Assembly (NCBI GenBank): GCA_965369375.1
Contig: CBDUQN010000011.1
Coordinates: forward strand, 1 to 54,689
Length of the DNA: 54,689 bases
Reading direction: 5' to 3'
From: CBDUQN01 sp965369375
GTDB taxonomy: Bacteria; Krumholzibacteriota; Krumholzibacteriia; Krumholzibacteriales; Krumholzibacteriaceae
Positions 43,478 through 51,825 of this stretch are shown here, piece by piece. Every line of letters begins with the position of its first letter. Position 1 is the stretch's first letter. Made by a program: the position numbers and the translations under genes. The notes beneath the pieces are model-generated. The model made no database searches, was not told the origin of the DNA, and was given only the letters and a program-made list of their open reading frames with translations.

Positions 43478-44197
43478 TCAGGCGTCACCGCCGCCCGCAG
43501 TATCTCCGCCGGGGGATTTCTTTATCTTTCTGTAAATCAGGGGAACCAGCATGAGGAGCAGGAATGCACCGATCGCGACGAAAAACTGCACGGACATGAC
43601 ATTCTCCAGCGAGGCGCCGATGTTGGCGTTGATGAATGCGCCCGGCACCATGCCGATGAACGATCCGAGCGCGAAATCGCGCAGCTTGACCTTCGAGAGA
43701 CCGCCGCCGAAGTTGACGGCGTCGTACTGAAAGAGCGGGATGAGCCTCACGAAGAGGATGAGCTTGAATCCGTGCTCGGCGGCCTTCTCATCGAACGTCT
43801 TGATGCGGCCCTTGTGAAACCACTTCATCGATTCGATGAATCCGCGCCCAAAGTACCGGGCGACGAGAAACGACAGGCACGATCCGAGCGTTGCCCCGAT
43901 GAGTATCAACAGGGTGCCCCAGCCGAGACCGAAAGTGAGTCCTCCCGTCCAGGACATGACCCCGACCGGAATGATGAGAATCACGCCGCGCAGGGCGTAG
44001 AGCGCGACAAACAGTACCGGCGCGAGGACACCGAATCCGAGCAGGAACTTCTTCACGTATGCGGGCTTGAGCCTCTTGATATGTTCTGCGTCGAGAGGGG
44101 TAAAGCGGAAGACGGCGAGGATCACGAGCACGACCGCCGCGAGGATTATCAATCGCTTCAGGCTCGAAGAAAGTCTCGGATTTTTCTCTTTCTCCAT
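43478..44197 (-). CDS. TVP38/TMEM64 (VTT/SNARE-associated) family membrane protein
   Basis: A 239-aa membrane protein with about six helices. The VTT core is visible: MSWTGGLTFGLGWGTLLILI, GATLGSCLSFLVARYFGRG, LFVRLIPLFQYDAVNFGGGL and FIGMVPGAFINANIGASL. The family is related to DedA and bacterial lipid scramblase-like proteins. The start is ATG 44197 (GGGAG site 6 nt upstream), not the open frame end 44251. It is third in a minus-strand run DUF547, TIGR04282, VTT. Confidence 0.92.
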   Translation of the reverse strand: MEKEKNPRLSSSLKRLIILAAVVLVILAVFRFTPLDAEHIKRLKPAYVKKFLLGFGVLAPVLFVALYALRGVILIIPVGVMSWTGGLTFGLGWGTLLILIGATLGSCLSFLVARYFGRGFIESMKWFHKGRIKTFDEKAAEHGFKLILFVRLIPLFQYDAVNFGGGLSKVKLRDFALGSFIGMVPGAFINANIGASLENVMSVQFFVAIGAFLLLMLVPLIYRKIKKSPGGDTAGGGDA

Positions 44198-44253
44198 CAC
44201 ACGCTCCCGATAGTAGTGGGATTTTTTACGTCGGTGCTCGGCATTGTACAACT

Positions 44254-44931
44254 TTACTCAATATTGCTCAATATGATCTCGAGCGTTTCCAGGCTCCGCG
44301 GTGCATGCACCTTTTTTTTGTCGTTCTGGAGCATGCGGTAGAGCCGCACGGCATCCGGGAAAGCGTCGACATCAAAGGTGCTGTGGAGCACATCGAACGA
44401 TATGTTAGATTCACTTGCCTTGATCACTGTTTCCGAGAACACGTCACGTTCGCCCCAGGCGATGCCTTCGAAGAGGTCCCGGGAAGCGTTCCTGGCGCCG
44501 ATCAGGTAGTACCCGCCGTCCTCTGACGGTCCGATGACGATCTCGTGCTCGGAAAGGCTATCGAACGCTTTTGAGATATCGCCGGGGGTGAGGTGCGGGC
44601 AGTCCGTTCCAATGATCGCCGCGCCGCTATAGCCTCTATCCAAGGTTTCCACGATCGCATTGTACATTCGTTCGCCGAGGTCTTCTCCTCTCTGGCATCG
44701 ATATTCCCCGACCTCGCCGAGCCAGCGAACGATGTCGCCGCGAGCGTCCTCCGGCGTAAAGTACACAATCGTATCATACCGCTCACTCTCTGAATGTGCC
44801 TCGAGAACATCCTCCGCCATCGATCGGTAGAGTGACGCCGCCTCCTCGGGAGTGAGATCCGGAAGGAGTCGCGTCTTGACCACTCCGGGAACGGGCGCTT
44901 TGATGAAAATGAGCAGGGCGAATTCCTTCAT
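44254..44931 (-). CDS. TIGR04282-type GT-A glycosyltransferase/nucleotidyltransferase (DUF2064)
   Basis: A 225-aa protein of the DUF2064/TIGR04282 family, named for its frequent presence in arsenosugar biosynthesis clusters. Signature segments: IFIKAPVPGVVKTRLLPDLT near residue 9, QRGEDLGERMYNAI, AAIIGTDCPHLTPGDI and IGPSEDGGYYLIG. The paired TIGR04283 gene lies 1 kb away at 45948. No arsS or arsM gene is in the window, so arsenosugar synthesis is not supported here; a sugar-transfer role is likely. It starts 14 bp after the DUF547 gene. Confidence 0.9.
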   Translation of the reverse strand: MKEFALLIFIKAPVPGVVKTRLLPDLTPEEAASLYRSMAEDVLEAHSESERYDTIVYFTPEDARGDIVRWLGEVGEYRCQRGEDLGERMYNAIVETLDRGYSGAAIIGTDCPHLTPGDISKAFDSLSEHEIVIGPSEDGGYYLIGARNASRDLFEGIAWGERDVFSETVIKASESNISFDVLHSTFDVDAFPDAVRLYRMLQNDKKKVHAPRSLETLEIILSNIE

Positions 44932-44945
44932 CGAATCCTCCGTCT

Positions 44946-45788
44946 CTACATATCCTCAGCGGTCAGGTCGTTCAACGACCAGTCGTAATCGAGAAACTTG
45001 ACCTTCGGCGTGTTGGCGGTGATGTACCCTCCCCATTCTTCGTCTATGTAGTCGACGATGAATTGCATGAATCCTCTGTTCTTCTTTTTGTATTCACGCA
45101 GCCATTCGGGCAGCTCGTTATACGAAAAATCTTCGCGGTACCATTTGAATATGGAAGAGACGTAGATCACATTCCTCTTCTTGTTGAATCGGATTTTCTC
45201 CCGGTCGTTGACGAGCCGTTTTGCATCGTCATCGAGCTGCTTTTCGAGCGTTTCGGCCCGGTACGCGTCGGCCGAGAGCACGGGGCACCCGATCGAAGCG
45301 CACACGATCGAGAAATGAATGCGCGGGTCGCCGAATTCCTTGCGCAGGATCTCGTGTTCGATTTCGTTCAGTGTTATCTCTTTCCCCATAACCTTGATAA
45401 AGGCGGTGTCCCAGAAGTTCTCGATCTGGCGGATGCTGCTCCTGGGAAAGCGAATTCTCGACGCGAGTCCGCCGTACTCTATCGGGTAGTTGATGACGAT
45501 CCCGTGTATCGTTATCGCGTTGTACGCATTGATCCAGAAGGCCATCCTCGCTTCCCGCGTCCACTGTTCGAAGTCTTTCTCATCGACGCTCTCGAGCAGC
45601 TCGAGGTATTGCGCGAGCATCGAGCCGTCCTCCTTGACGGCCCGGTAGCCGACCGTACCGTTTCGCGTAAACTTCTTCAGGAAAGCGTCATAACCCGAAT
45701 GGTCGATTTCGCCGGCTGGGATTCCAGCGGGGGATGCCGCGAGCAGCAGGAGCGCCGCGAGCACAGAGATGATGCATCTTTTCAACAT
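44946..45788 (-). CDS. DUF547 protein, secreted
   Basis: A 280-aa exported protein: signal peptide (VLAALLLLAASPAGIPAG) and DUF547 domain with FWINAYNAITIHGIV, HFSIVCASIGCPVLSADAY and VIYVSSIFKWYREDF. The conserved Cys in VCASIGCP and the WYxxDF end suggest a papain-like or other enzymatic fold, but no activity is established. It is first of the three-gene run with TIGR04282 and VTT. A second DUF547 domain is fused to the GH15 enzyme at 46708-49428, with the same key segments, so the two are related copies. Confidence 0.9.
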   Translation of the reverse strand: MLKRCIISVLAALLLLAASPAGIPAGEIDHSGYDAFLKKFTRNGTVGYRAVKEDGSMLAQYLELLESVDEKDFEQWTREARMAFWINAYNAITIHGIVINYPIEYGGLASRIRFPRSSIRQIENFWDTAFIKVMGKEITLNEIEHEILRKEFGDPRIHFSIVCASIGCPVLSADAYRAETLEKQLDDDAKRLVNDREKIRFNKKRNVIYVSSIFKWYREDFSYNELPEWLREYKKKNRGFMQFIVDYIDEEWGGYITANTPKVKFLDYDWSLNDLTAEDM

Positions 45789-45883
45789 ACCCTCCTTGAA
45801 ATCATGGCCGTTTCAATATTGATTCTGATAAAAACCAACCACATTTAAAACCAACCATATTTTATAAAATATGCCGGAAAACA

Positions 45884-45912
45884 CCATGCTTTTAAGCATG
45901 GGGATGAATTTC
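45884..45912 (+). mobile_element. Possible IS200/IS605-type end hairpin (relic)
   Basis: CCATGC TTTTAA GCATGG followed by GGGATGAATTTC resembles the palindromic right ends and guide-RNA scaffolds of IS200/IS605/TnpB elements. No tnpA or tnpB reading frame is nearby. A 17-bp repeat (AAAACCAACCACATTTA-like, x2) precedes it. Short and weak evidence; it could just be a terminator-like hairpin. Confidence 0.3.
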
Positions 45913-45947
45913 TACCGCAGGAAATCGCCGGTGTGATTTCATTGCAT

Positions 45948-46625
45948 TCAATAATACTTCTTCAACTTCTCCGGTGAGACACCGAGACTGAAGGCGATCT
46001 TTATTACATCGTTCTTGATGAACGCCCGGATAGGGCCTTCTTTGAGCAGTTTTCTATCCGATGAGGGGAGCACCTCGTCGAGGATAACGGTTTTCCCCAT
46101 CTTTCTCAACCTTCTGTTGAACTCGACCTCTTCACAGATCGGAATCTCCGGGTACATCCCGAGCTTGAAAAAGACGTCCCTTCTGACAAAGATCCCCATG
46201 TCGCCGAAGAGGTTCCGCTTGAGCTTGTTCTTGGTGTGCGCGAGCGCCGTCAGGGGCTTGTAGTACCATTTCGAGCCGGTGAGACCCCAGCGGAATCCGC
46301 CGCCCAGCACGTTCCCGTCTTTCATTGTTATCAGTATCAGATCGAGGGATCGCCCGGACGGCCGGCAGTCGGCATGGAGAAACCAGAGTATGTCCCCCGT
46401 CGAGACGCTCGCCCCCATATTCATCTGCGCGGCCCTTCCCCGCTCGGCATAGACGACCTTCGCATGCTCCTTCACCTGCGCAACGGTTCCGTCTTCGCTG
46501 TGACCGTCGGAAACGATGATCTCCGCCTCGGGAAAGTGACGAACGAGGAGTCGAACGAGCTTTCCGATGAACTCCTCCTCGTTGTAGGTCGGAATAATAA
46601 TCGAGACCGTGCTTCTGGGGTTCAT
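45948..46625 (-). CDS. TIGR04283-type GT2 glycosyltransferase
   Basis: A 225-aa glycosyltransferase family 2 protein of the TIGR04283 type, the usual partner of TIGR04282. The motif run is STVSIIIPTYNEEEFIGKLV, EIIVSDGHSEDGT, ERGRAAQMNMGASVSTGDI, WFLHADCRP and GDMGIFVRRDVFFKLG, ending with RAFIKNDVIKIAFSLGVSPE. The DxD-like HADC region is intact. ATG 46625 is chosen; the open frame extends to a TTG at 46715 that would overlap the divergent GH15 gene. The product is unknown. Confidence 0.9.
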   Translation of the reverse strand: MNPRSTVSIIIPTYNEEEFIGKLVRLLVRHFPEAEIIVSDGHSEDGTVAQVKEHAKVVYAERGRAAQMNMGASVSTGDILWFLHADCRPSGRSLDLILITMKDGNVLGGGFRWGLTGSKWYYKPLTALAHTKNKLKRNLFGDMGIFVRRDVFFKLGMYPEIPICEEVEFNRRLRKMGKTVILDEVLPSSDRKLLKEGPIRAFIKNDVIKIAFSLGVSPEKLKKYY

Positions 46626-46707
46626 GACAGACTTGGCAATCAGGGAAACCTTGGATTGCAGGAACCTTCGCCGGTTAATTACCTTGAAAATACTATACTG
46701 CTGAAAT

Positions 46708-49428
46708 ATGCTCAATTCAATTAGTTTGAATAATTTCGACGCACTTGAGAGTCCCGTGAAATATAAGAAGATCAGCGATTATGGTATTATTGGCAACTTC
46801 CACACGGTTGCCCTCATTGCGCTCGACGGGAGCATCGATTGGCTCTGCCTGCCGCATATTGATTCTCCGAGTGTTTTTGCGGCGATACTCGACGCCGAAA
46901 AGGGCGGCTGTTTCGCGGTTCGGCCTCTGGAGCCGTTTGATTCCACCGCCGCGTATCTTCCGGGAACAAACATACTGACGACGACCTTCCGCACGAGAAC
47001 GGGCACGCTGCGGCTCACCGACTTCATGCCGGTTTCCGAGAACGTCGAGCGCGATTACGAGCGCGAGGTCCACGATGTCTATCGCAAGGTCGAGGTCGTT
47101 GACGGAGAGGTGGATGTGAGGGTCTCGTTTTCCCCACGGTTCGATTACGCGCGTGCCGCGACGACGCTCGAGCTCAGAGGTGAAGCGGTTATCGCGACGG
47201 GTGGCGGCGAAGGTGTGATCCTCGGTTCCTCACGGCCGGGCTTGCAGGTGCGGGATGCGACCGCGGAGGCGACGTGGCGTCTCGCACGGGGCGAGAGTCT
47301 GTGGCTCGAGCTGAGCTACGATCTCGATGGAGCGAGAGCGGTGGATCCCGAGCGTCTCGAAGCATTGCTTATGGAAACCGGCGGCTACTGGCGAAGCTGG
47401 CTTGCGAATATCGAGACCGGTGAGGAACAGGAGTACGGACCGTTCAACAAGATGATCGAGCGTTCTGCACTCGTTCTCAAGCTGCTCGAGTTCGGGCCGA
47501 CCGGTGCGATTGCCGCCGCGGCGACGACGTCGCTGCCCGAGGTGATCGGCGGCGTGCGCAACTGGGATTACCGGTTCACATGGGTGCGCGATGCCTCGCT
47601 CACGATCGAGAGTCTCTTCGGTCTCGGACACCTGAGCGAGATGGAGGATTACCTGCGCTGGATGAAAGACAACATTATCGAGAGCGGCCGTGAGCTGCAG
47701 ATCATGTACAGTCTGCATGGCGAGACGGAATTGACCGAATACGAGCTTCCGCATCTCGAGGGGTACAAGGGCTCGAGTCCCGTTCGCGTCGGAAACGGAG
47801 CGTACGACCAGAAGCAACTCGACATTTACGGAGAGCTCATGGATGCTGCCCTGCGGCTCTCCAATTACGTAGGGAAGGTGGATGAGGGGATGTGGGTATT
47901 TCTGCGGCACGTCTGCGATCGCGTGGTGACGGAGTGGAGGGAGAAGGATTCGGGTATCTGGGAAGTGCGCGGCGGACCCTATCACTTCGTCTACTCGAAG
48001 GTCATGTGCTGGGTCGCGCTCGACCGCGGGGTGACGATCGCAAAACGATACGGTTTCCCCGGGGACATAGAGAATTGGGAACGGATAAAGGCGGAGATTA
48101 AACAGGAAGTGCTGAAAAAGGGATGGAGCGAGAAAAAGAAGGCGTTCAAACAGCATTACGATTCCGACGCCCTCGATGCGAGTAACCTGATGATTCCCAT
48201 CTTCCGTTTTATATCGTTCGACGATCCAATGATGGTCTCGACGGTGGAGGCGATTCGACGTGAGCTTGTGACCGAGGGCGGATTCGTTTACCGGTATCGC
48301 TCCGAAGATCACCTGCCCGGTCATGAGGGGGTTTTCCTCTTCTGTTCGTTCCTTTACATCGCCAATCTCATTCATCAGGGGAAGCTCGATGAGGCGCACA
48401 CACTCCTACTCCGGATGGAAAAGACGGCCAACCATCTGGGTCTCTTTTCAGAGGAATACGATGTGACGTGGAACGAAGCGCTCGGCAATTTCCCCCAGGC
48501 CTTGACGCATATCGGGTACATCTACGCCGTGCGGCTGCTGTACAAAGCAAGGAGGGGGCACGAGCGCACGATCAAAGCCCGAAAGGTGCTCGAAAAACAT
48601 GGCGTCTCGCGGCCGTTTCCGCGCAAGATCATTCTCAACGACGGCACTCCCCCCGAAGACGTTTCAACAGAGGACATTGCAAATGATCTCAAGCGCGTGA
48701 TGAATGTGCTTCGCGGCGCTTTTTTCAGTATTTACGACGGCCGTGTCGCATACGAGGAGATGGCGGCGTCGCCCGGATACGAGGAGTTCAAGGAGCTGAG
48801 CTACAGCCTCAAGCGGTTCGATCTCGGGCGGCTCCGCACACAAGCCGAGAAACTCGCCTTCTGGATCGATCTCTACAACGTCCTCGTACTCGACGGCGTC
48901 GTAACGCTCGGTATCAGGGAGTCGGTGCAGGAAATCAGGGGCTTTTTCCGGCGCATCTGCTACCAGGTTGGCGACCTGCGATTCAGTCCCGACGACATCG
49001 AGCATGGCATCCTGCGTCGAAACCACCGCCTTCCCAATTCTCTCTTCCGGCCGTTCGGACGCAGAGATCCACGGTGCCGTCATATCATTGATCTACTTGA
49101 GCCGCGCATGCACTTCGCGCTCGTATGCGCCTCGAAGGCCTGCCCGCCCATAGACGTCTACACGGCGGAGGGGATAGACGAAGAGCTCGATATATCCGTG
49201 CGGACCGTTGTCAATGCGGGAGGCGTGGAGGTCGACCGCGAACGCGGTATCGTTCGTATTTCGCAGATATTCAAGTGGTATGCCGATGATTTCGGTTCGA
49301 GCAAGGCAGAACGGCTGCGATTCATCGCTCCATTCATCTATCGTGAGCAGGATCGAACCTATCTCAGCGATAACGCGGAGCGGGTGCGAGTAAGGTATCT
49401 ACCGTATGATTGGCGTTTGAACCGCTGA
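46708..49428 (+). CDS. GH15 glucoamylase/trehalase-like enzyme fused to a C-terminal DUF547 domain
   Basis: A 906-aa two-part protein. Residues about 17-625 form a GH15 enzyme: KISDYGIIGNFHTVALIALD, GSIDWLCLPHIDSPSVFAAI, GGVRNWDYRFTWVRDASLTI, SSPVRVGNGAYDQKQLDIYG and SEEYDVTWNEALGNFPQALT, with the acidic active-site positions kept. Residues about 660-900 are DUF547: LAFWIDLYNVLVLDGVV, FALVCASKACPPIDVYTAEG and ISQIFKWYADDF. No signal peptide is seen, so the enzyme is cytoplasmic, unlike the secreted stand-alone DUF547 protein nearby. ATG 46708 is the only good start. The fusion is unusual in my knowledge. Confidence 0.93.
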   Translation: MLNSISLNNFDALESPVKYKKISDYGIIGNFHTVALIALDGSIDWLCLPHIDSPSVFAAILDAEKGGCFAVRPLEPFDSTAAYLPGTNILTTTFRTRTGTLRLTDFMPVSENVERDYEREVHDVYRKVEVVDGEVDVRVSFSPRFDYARAATTLELRGEAVIATGGGEGVILGSSRPGLQVRDATAEATWRLARGESLWLELSYDLDGARAVDPERLEALLMETGGYWRSWLANIETGEEQEYGPFNKMIERSALVLKLLEFGPTGAIAAAATTSLPEVIGGVRNWDYRFTWVRDASLTIESLFGLGHLSEMEDYLRWMKDNIIESGRELQIMYSLHGETELTEYELPHLEGYKGSSPVRVGNGAYDQKQLDIYGELMDAALRLSNYVGKVDEGMWVFLRHVCDRVVTEWREKDSGIWEVRGGPYHFVYSKVMCWVALDRGVTIAKRYGFPGDIENWERIKAEIKQEVLKKGWSEKKKAFKQHYDSDALDASNLMIPIFRFISFDDPMMVSTVEAIRRELVTEGGFVYRYRSEDHLPGHEGVFLFCSFLYIANLIHQGKLDEAHTLLLRMEKTANHLGLFSEEYDVTWNEALGNFPQALTHIGYIYAVRLLYKARRGHERTIKARKVLEKHGVSRPFPRKIILNDGTPPEDVSTEDIANDLKRVMNVLRGAFFSIYDGRVAYEEMAASPGYEEFKELSYSLKRFDLGRLRTQAEKLAFWIDLYNVLVLDGVVTLGIRESVQEIRGFFRRICYQVGDLRFSPDDIEHGILRRNHRLPNSLFRPFGRRDPRCRHIIDLLEPRMHFALVCASKACPPIDVYTAEGIDEELDISVRTVVNAGGVEVDRERGIVRISQIFKWYADDFGSSKAERLRFIAPFIYREQDRTYLSDNAERVRVRYLPYDWRLNR

Positions 49429-49436
49429 GCGGCCGG

Positions 49437-50207
49437 TCAGAAACGTATCGAGAGGCAGCTCAATCCACCGTCCATCTTCTGAAACTCGGACATTTCCAAT
49501 TCTATTGCGTCGTAGCCGAGGGATAGCACCGTATCGCGAATTTTCGGGAATCCCTTCGCAATGAGCAGGTGATCATTGACAAGGAGGCAGTTTGCCGCAT
49601 ATCGCTCTTGTTCATCCACGACGATCATCGTGAATTCCTCGAACTCCGCACGGCCCGCCATTTCGCCGGCAGCGACGAGATTGTTGTTGCCGATGTAGTT
49701 GACGTCTGATTTCAGGTGCAGCGATTCGGTGACCTCGATTATTTCAGATGTGTATCCGTGCTGCGATAGAATAGCTCGAAGCTGCTCTGCGCCTTCTTCA
49801 TTCGTTCTCCTTGAGCGACCGATAAAGAAATGATCGCCGGCCTGCAGGATGTCTCCGCCGTCGAGGGTGCCGGGCTGTTCGATGGCGACTACCGGCCTGA
49901 ATTGCGAGAGCACTTCCCGGATCACGATCTCCTCTCCGCGTCGATTCGCGTGTCCGGGGCGCGCTATGACGGCGACCTTCTCGGTGACAACGGCGGTATC
50001 TTCGACGAATGCGGAATCGGGAAACGCGGGATCGGCGTCGAGCACTATCAGCTCGAGGCCGCACGCCTCGAGCGAGCGGCAGTACGCTTCATGCTGCTCG
50101 AGGGCCTTTTCGAGATCGGGCGCGCCGAGGCCGCCGTCCGAGATCGCTTTCGCATAATTGCTCCCCGGCCTCCTCACGACAGCTTGTGCAAAAATAGGGT
50201 GTTTCAC
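49437..50207 (-). CDS. Dimethylarginine dimethylaminohydrolase (DDAH)-like amidinotransferase-family hydrolase
   Basis: A 256-aa enzyme of the guanidino-group modifying family. Catalytic elements: Asp/Glu-rich FVEDTAVV, LDGGDILQ, His in ESLHLKSDVNYIG and the nucleophile Cys in GGLSCLSIRF at the C-terminus. It resembles DDAH more than arginine deiminase by length and by the VVRRPGSNYAKAI start. It ends 8 bp beyond the convergent GH15 gene and is divergent from the alcohol dehydrogenase gene. The physiological substrate (methylated arginine or another guanidine) is unproven. Confidence 0.9.
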   Translation of the reverse strand: MKHPIFAQAVVRRPGSNYAKAISDGGLGAPDLEKALEQHEAYCRSLEACGLELIVLDADPAFPDSAFVEDTAVVTEKVAVIARPGHANRRGEEIVIREVLSQFRPVVAIEQPGTLDGGDILQAGDHFFIGRSRRTNEEGAEQLRAILSQHGYTSEIIEVTESLHLKSDVNYIGNNNLVAAGEMAGRAEFEEFTMIVVDEQERYAANCLLVNDHLLIAKGFPKIRDTVLSLGYDAIELEMSEFQKMDGGLSCLSIRF

Positions 50208-50297
50208 TCAATTGCAAAATTAGGGAGATTCATGTTAATTGTCTACATAGTTTTGAGGTATGGTAATATCGAAATAGGGGCAGATTTGAGGTGATGA

Positions 50298-51344
50298 ATG
50301 AAGGCGCTGACGTTCAACGGAAAAGAGTATATCAAGTTCGAAGATGTCGAGGACCCGCAGATAGTATCGCCGGATGACGTGATTGTGAAAGTCGCCCTTG
50401 CGGGAATCTGCGGTTCGGACCTGCACGTTTACCATGAACGTGAGAAGGGCATGGACACCGGGGCGGTTATGGGGCACGAGTTCGTCGGTGAAGTCGTCGA
50501 TACGGGCGACGAAGTGACGGCTTTCAAGAAGGGCGATCACGTTGTCGGCCCTTTTACGACGAACTGCGGAAAGTGTTTTTACTGCCGGATCGGTCTCACC
50601 GCGCGATGTGATAAGAGCCAGCTCTTCGGTTGGGTGAAGGAGGGAATCGGTCTGCAGGGGGCGCAGGCGGAATTTGTGCGTGTCCCGCTCGCCGATTCGA
50701 CGCTCGTTGCTATCCCGAAAGGTGTCAGTGAGGAGGAGGCGCTGTTGCTCGGCGATGTCTTTTCGACCGCCTACTACTGTGCCGACATGGCGGAGATAAA
50801 ACCCGAGGGCGTCTATGCGGTGCTCGGCTGCGGCCCCGTCGGTCTCTGCGCAATCATTGCGGCGAGAGATATCGGTGCAGAGAAGATATACGCAATAGAT
50901 TCGATCGACTACCGACTCGAACTCGCGCGCGAGCTCGGGGCGTTTCCGGTGCATTTCGAGAAGGACGACCCTATGCAGGTGCTTCGGCCGGCAACGGAGG
51001 GCAGGGGAGTCGACGCCGTTCTCGAGGTGGTGGGAAACCGTGAGGCAGGCATGACATCGATGACCATCGTTCGTCCCGGGGGCATCATCTCGGTCGTCGG
51101 CGTGCACACAGAGGAACACTTCGCCTTTTCGCCCGTCGAAGCGTATGACAAGAACATTACCTACAAGACGGGGCGCTGTTCCGCGCGGCATTACATGGAA
51201 CGCCTCATGCCGCTGGTGCAAGAGAAGAGGTACGACATAACGAGGATTATTTCACACAGGGCGCCGCTCGAAAAGGGTCCCGCCGGGTACAATATCTTCG
51301 ATCAGAAGCAGGATGGCTGCACGAAGGTTGTTCTCACCATGTAG
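50298..51344 (+). CDS. Zinc-dependent medium-chain alcohol dehydrogenase
   Basis: A 348-aa MDR dehydrogenase. Catalytic zinc residues are in AGICGSDLHVYH and GHEFVGEV; the structural zinc site is CGKCFYCRIGLTARC (C-x2-C-x2-C-x7-C). The nucleotide site is VLGCGPVGLCAIIAA followed by AIDSIDYRLELARELG. It ends normally. GAGGTG lies 7 nt before ATG 50298. A weak extended -10 (TGGTAATAT at 50261-50269) lies upstream. It could act on an alcohol, polyol or formaldehyde adduct; no neighbour decides this. Confidence 0.92.
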   Translation: MKALTFNGKEYIKFEDVEDPQIVSPDDVIVKVALAGICGSDLHVYHEREKGMDTGAVMGHEFVGEVVDTGDEVTAFKKGDHVVGPFTTNCGKCFYCRIGLTARCDKSQLFGWVKEGIGLQGAQAEFVRVPLADSTLVAIPKGVSEEEALLLGDVFSTAYYCADMAEIKPEGVYAVLGCGPVGLCAIIAARDIGAEKIYAIDSIDYRLELARELGAFPVHFEKDDPMQVLRPATEGRGVDAVLEVVGNREAGMTSMTIVRPGGIISVVGVHTEEHFAFSPVEAYDKNITYKTGRCSARHYMERLMPLVQEKRYDITRIISHRAPLEKGPAGYNIFDQKQDGCTKVVLTM

Positions 51345-51626
51345 GATTTTCCGTCCATTCGTACGGCGGAACCGCTTTATTGATTTTATCCTGCAAACGC
51401 GCCCCGTCTCCAGGTCGGTATACTTTGTGCATTTAGCGCGCATCCTATCAAGCGGTCACTATTTTACCGTCGGCACCGGCAGTAACTTCTTTAATAACAC
51501 ATACTTGGACAACTCCAAATTCTTGCCACCTGCAGAAGGATACCCCATTTACTCCCGCAAGAATATTCCCGGCAAGCACATATAGTACATTTTGTTACCC
51601 TGCATATCTGTTGATGATAGTTATAC
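51345..51626. other. Non-coding stretch between the alcohol dehydrogenase and cytochrome genes
   Basis: I find no supported gene, tRNA or known riboswitch. An open frame 51313-51585 overlaps the dehydrogenase end and has no domain character. The promoter of the cytochrome gene begins at 51627. Confidence 0.5.
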
Positions 51627-51655
51627 TTGAAGGTTTTCGAATGTTATGGTATAAT
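51627..51655 (+). promoter_or_regulatory. Promoter of the multihaem cytochrome gene
   Basis: TTGAAG, 17 nt, TATAAT with an extended TGG ahead of the -10 box. The transcript would have an untranslated leader of about 165 nt before ATG 51826; I see no known riboswitch in it. Confidence 0.6.
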
Positions 51656-51825
51656 AGTCGGGCATTGCTGATAAATTCCATATTAGCGTAGTTAGAAATC
51701 GTAACAACTTGCGATTGATTCGCATCATGATTATGCAATTTCTCGGTTCTCTACAATCCGGATTCATCAGGTACAATCCAAGTGGCCGGCACACACGGCG
51801 AAAACAGGAAGGAAGGTAAGATACA

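Noticed and set aside
51313..51585. Plus-strand open frame of 90 codons after the alcohol dehydrogenase
   Set aside because: It overlaps the dehydrogenase end, lacks a ribosome site, and has no recognisable motif.
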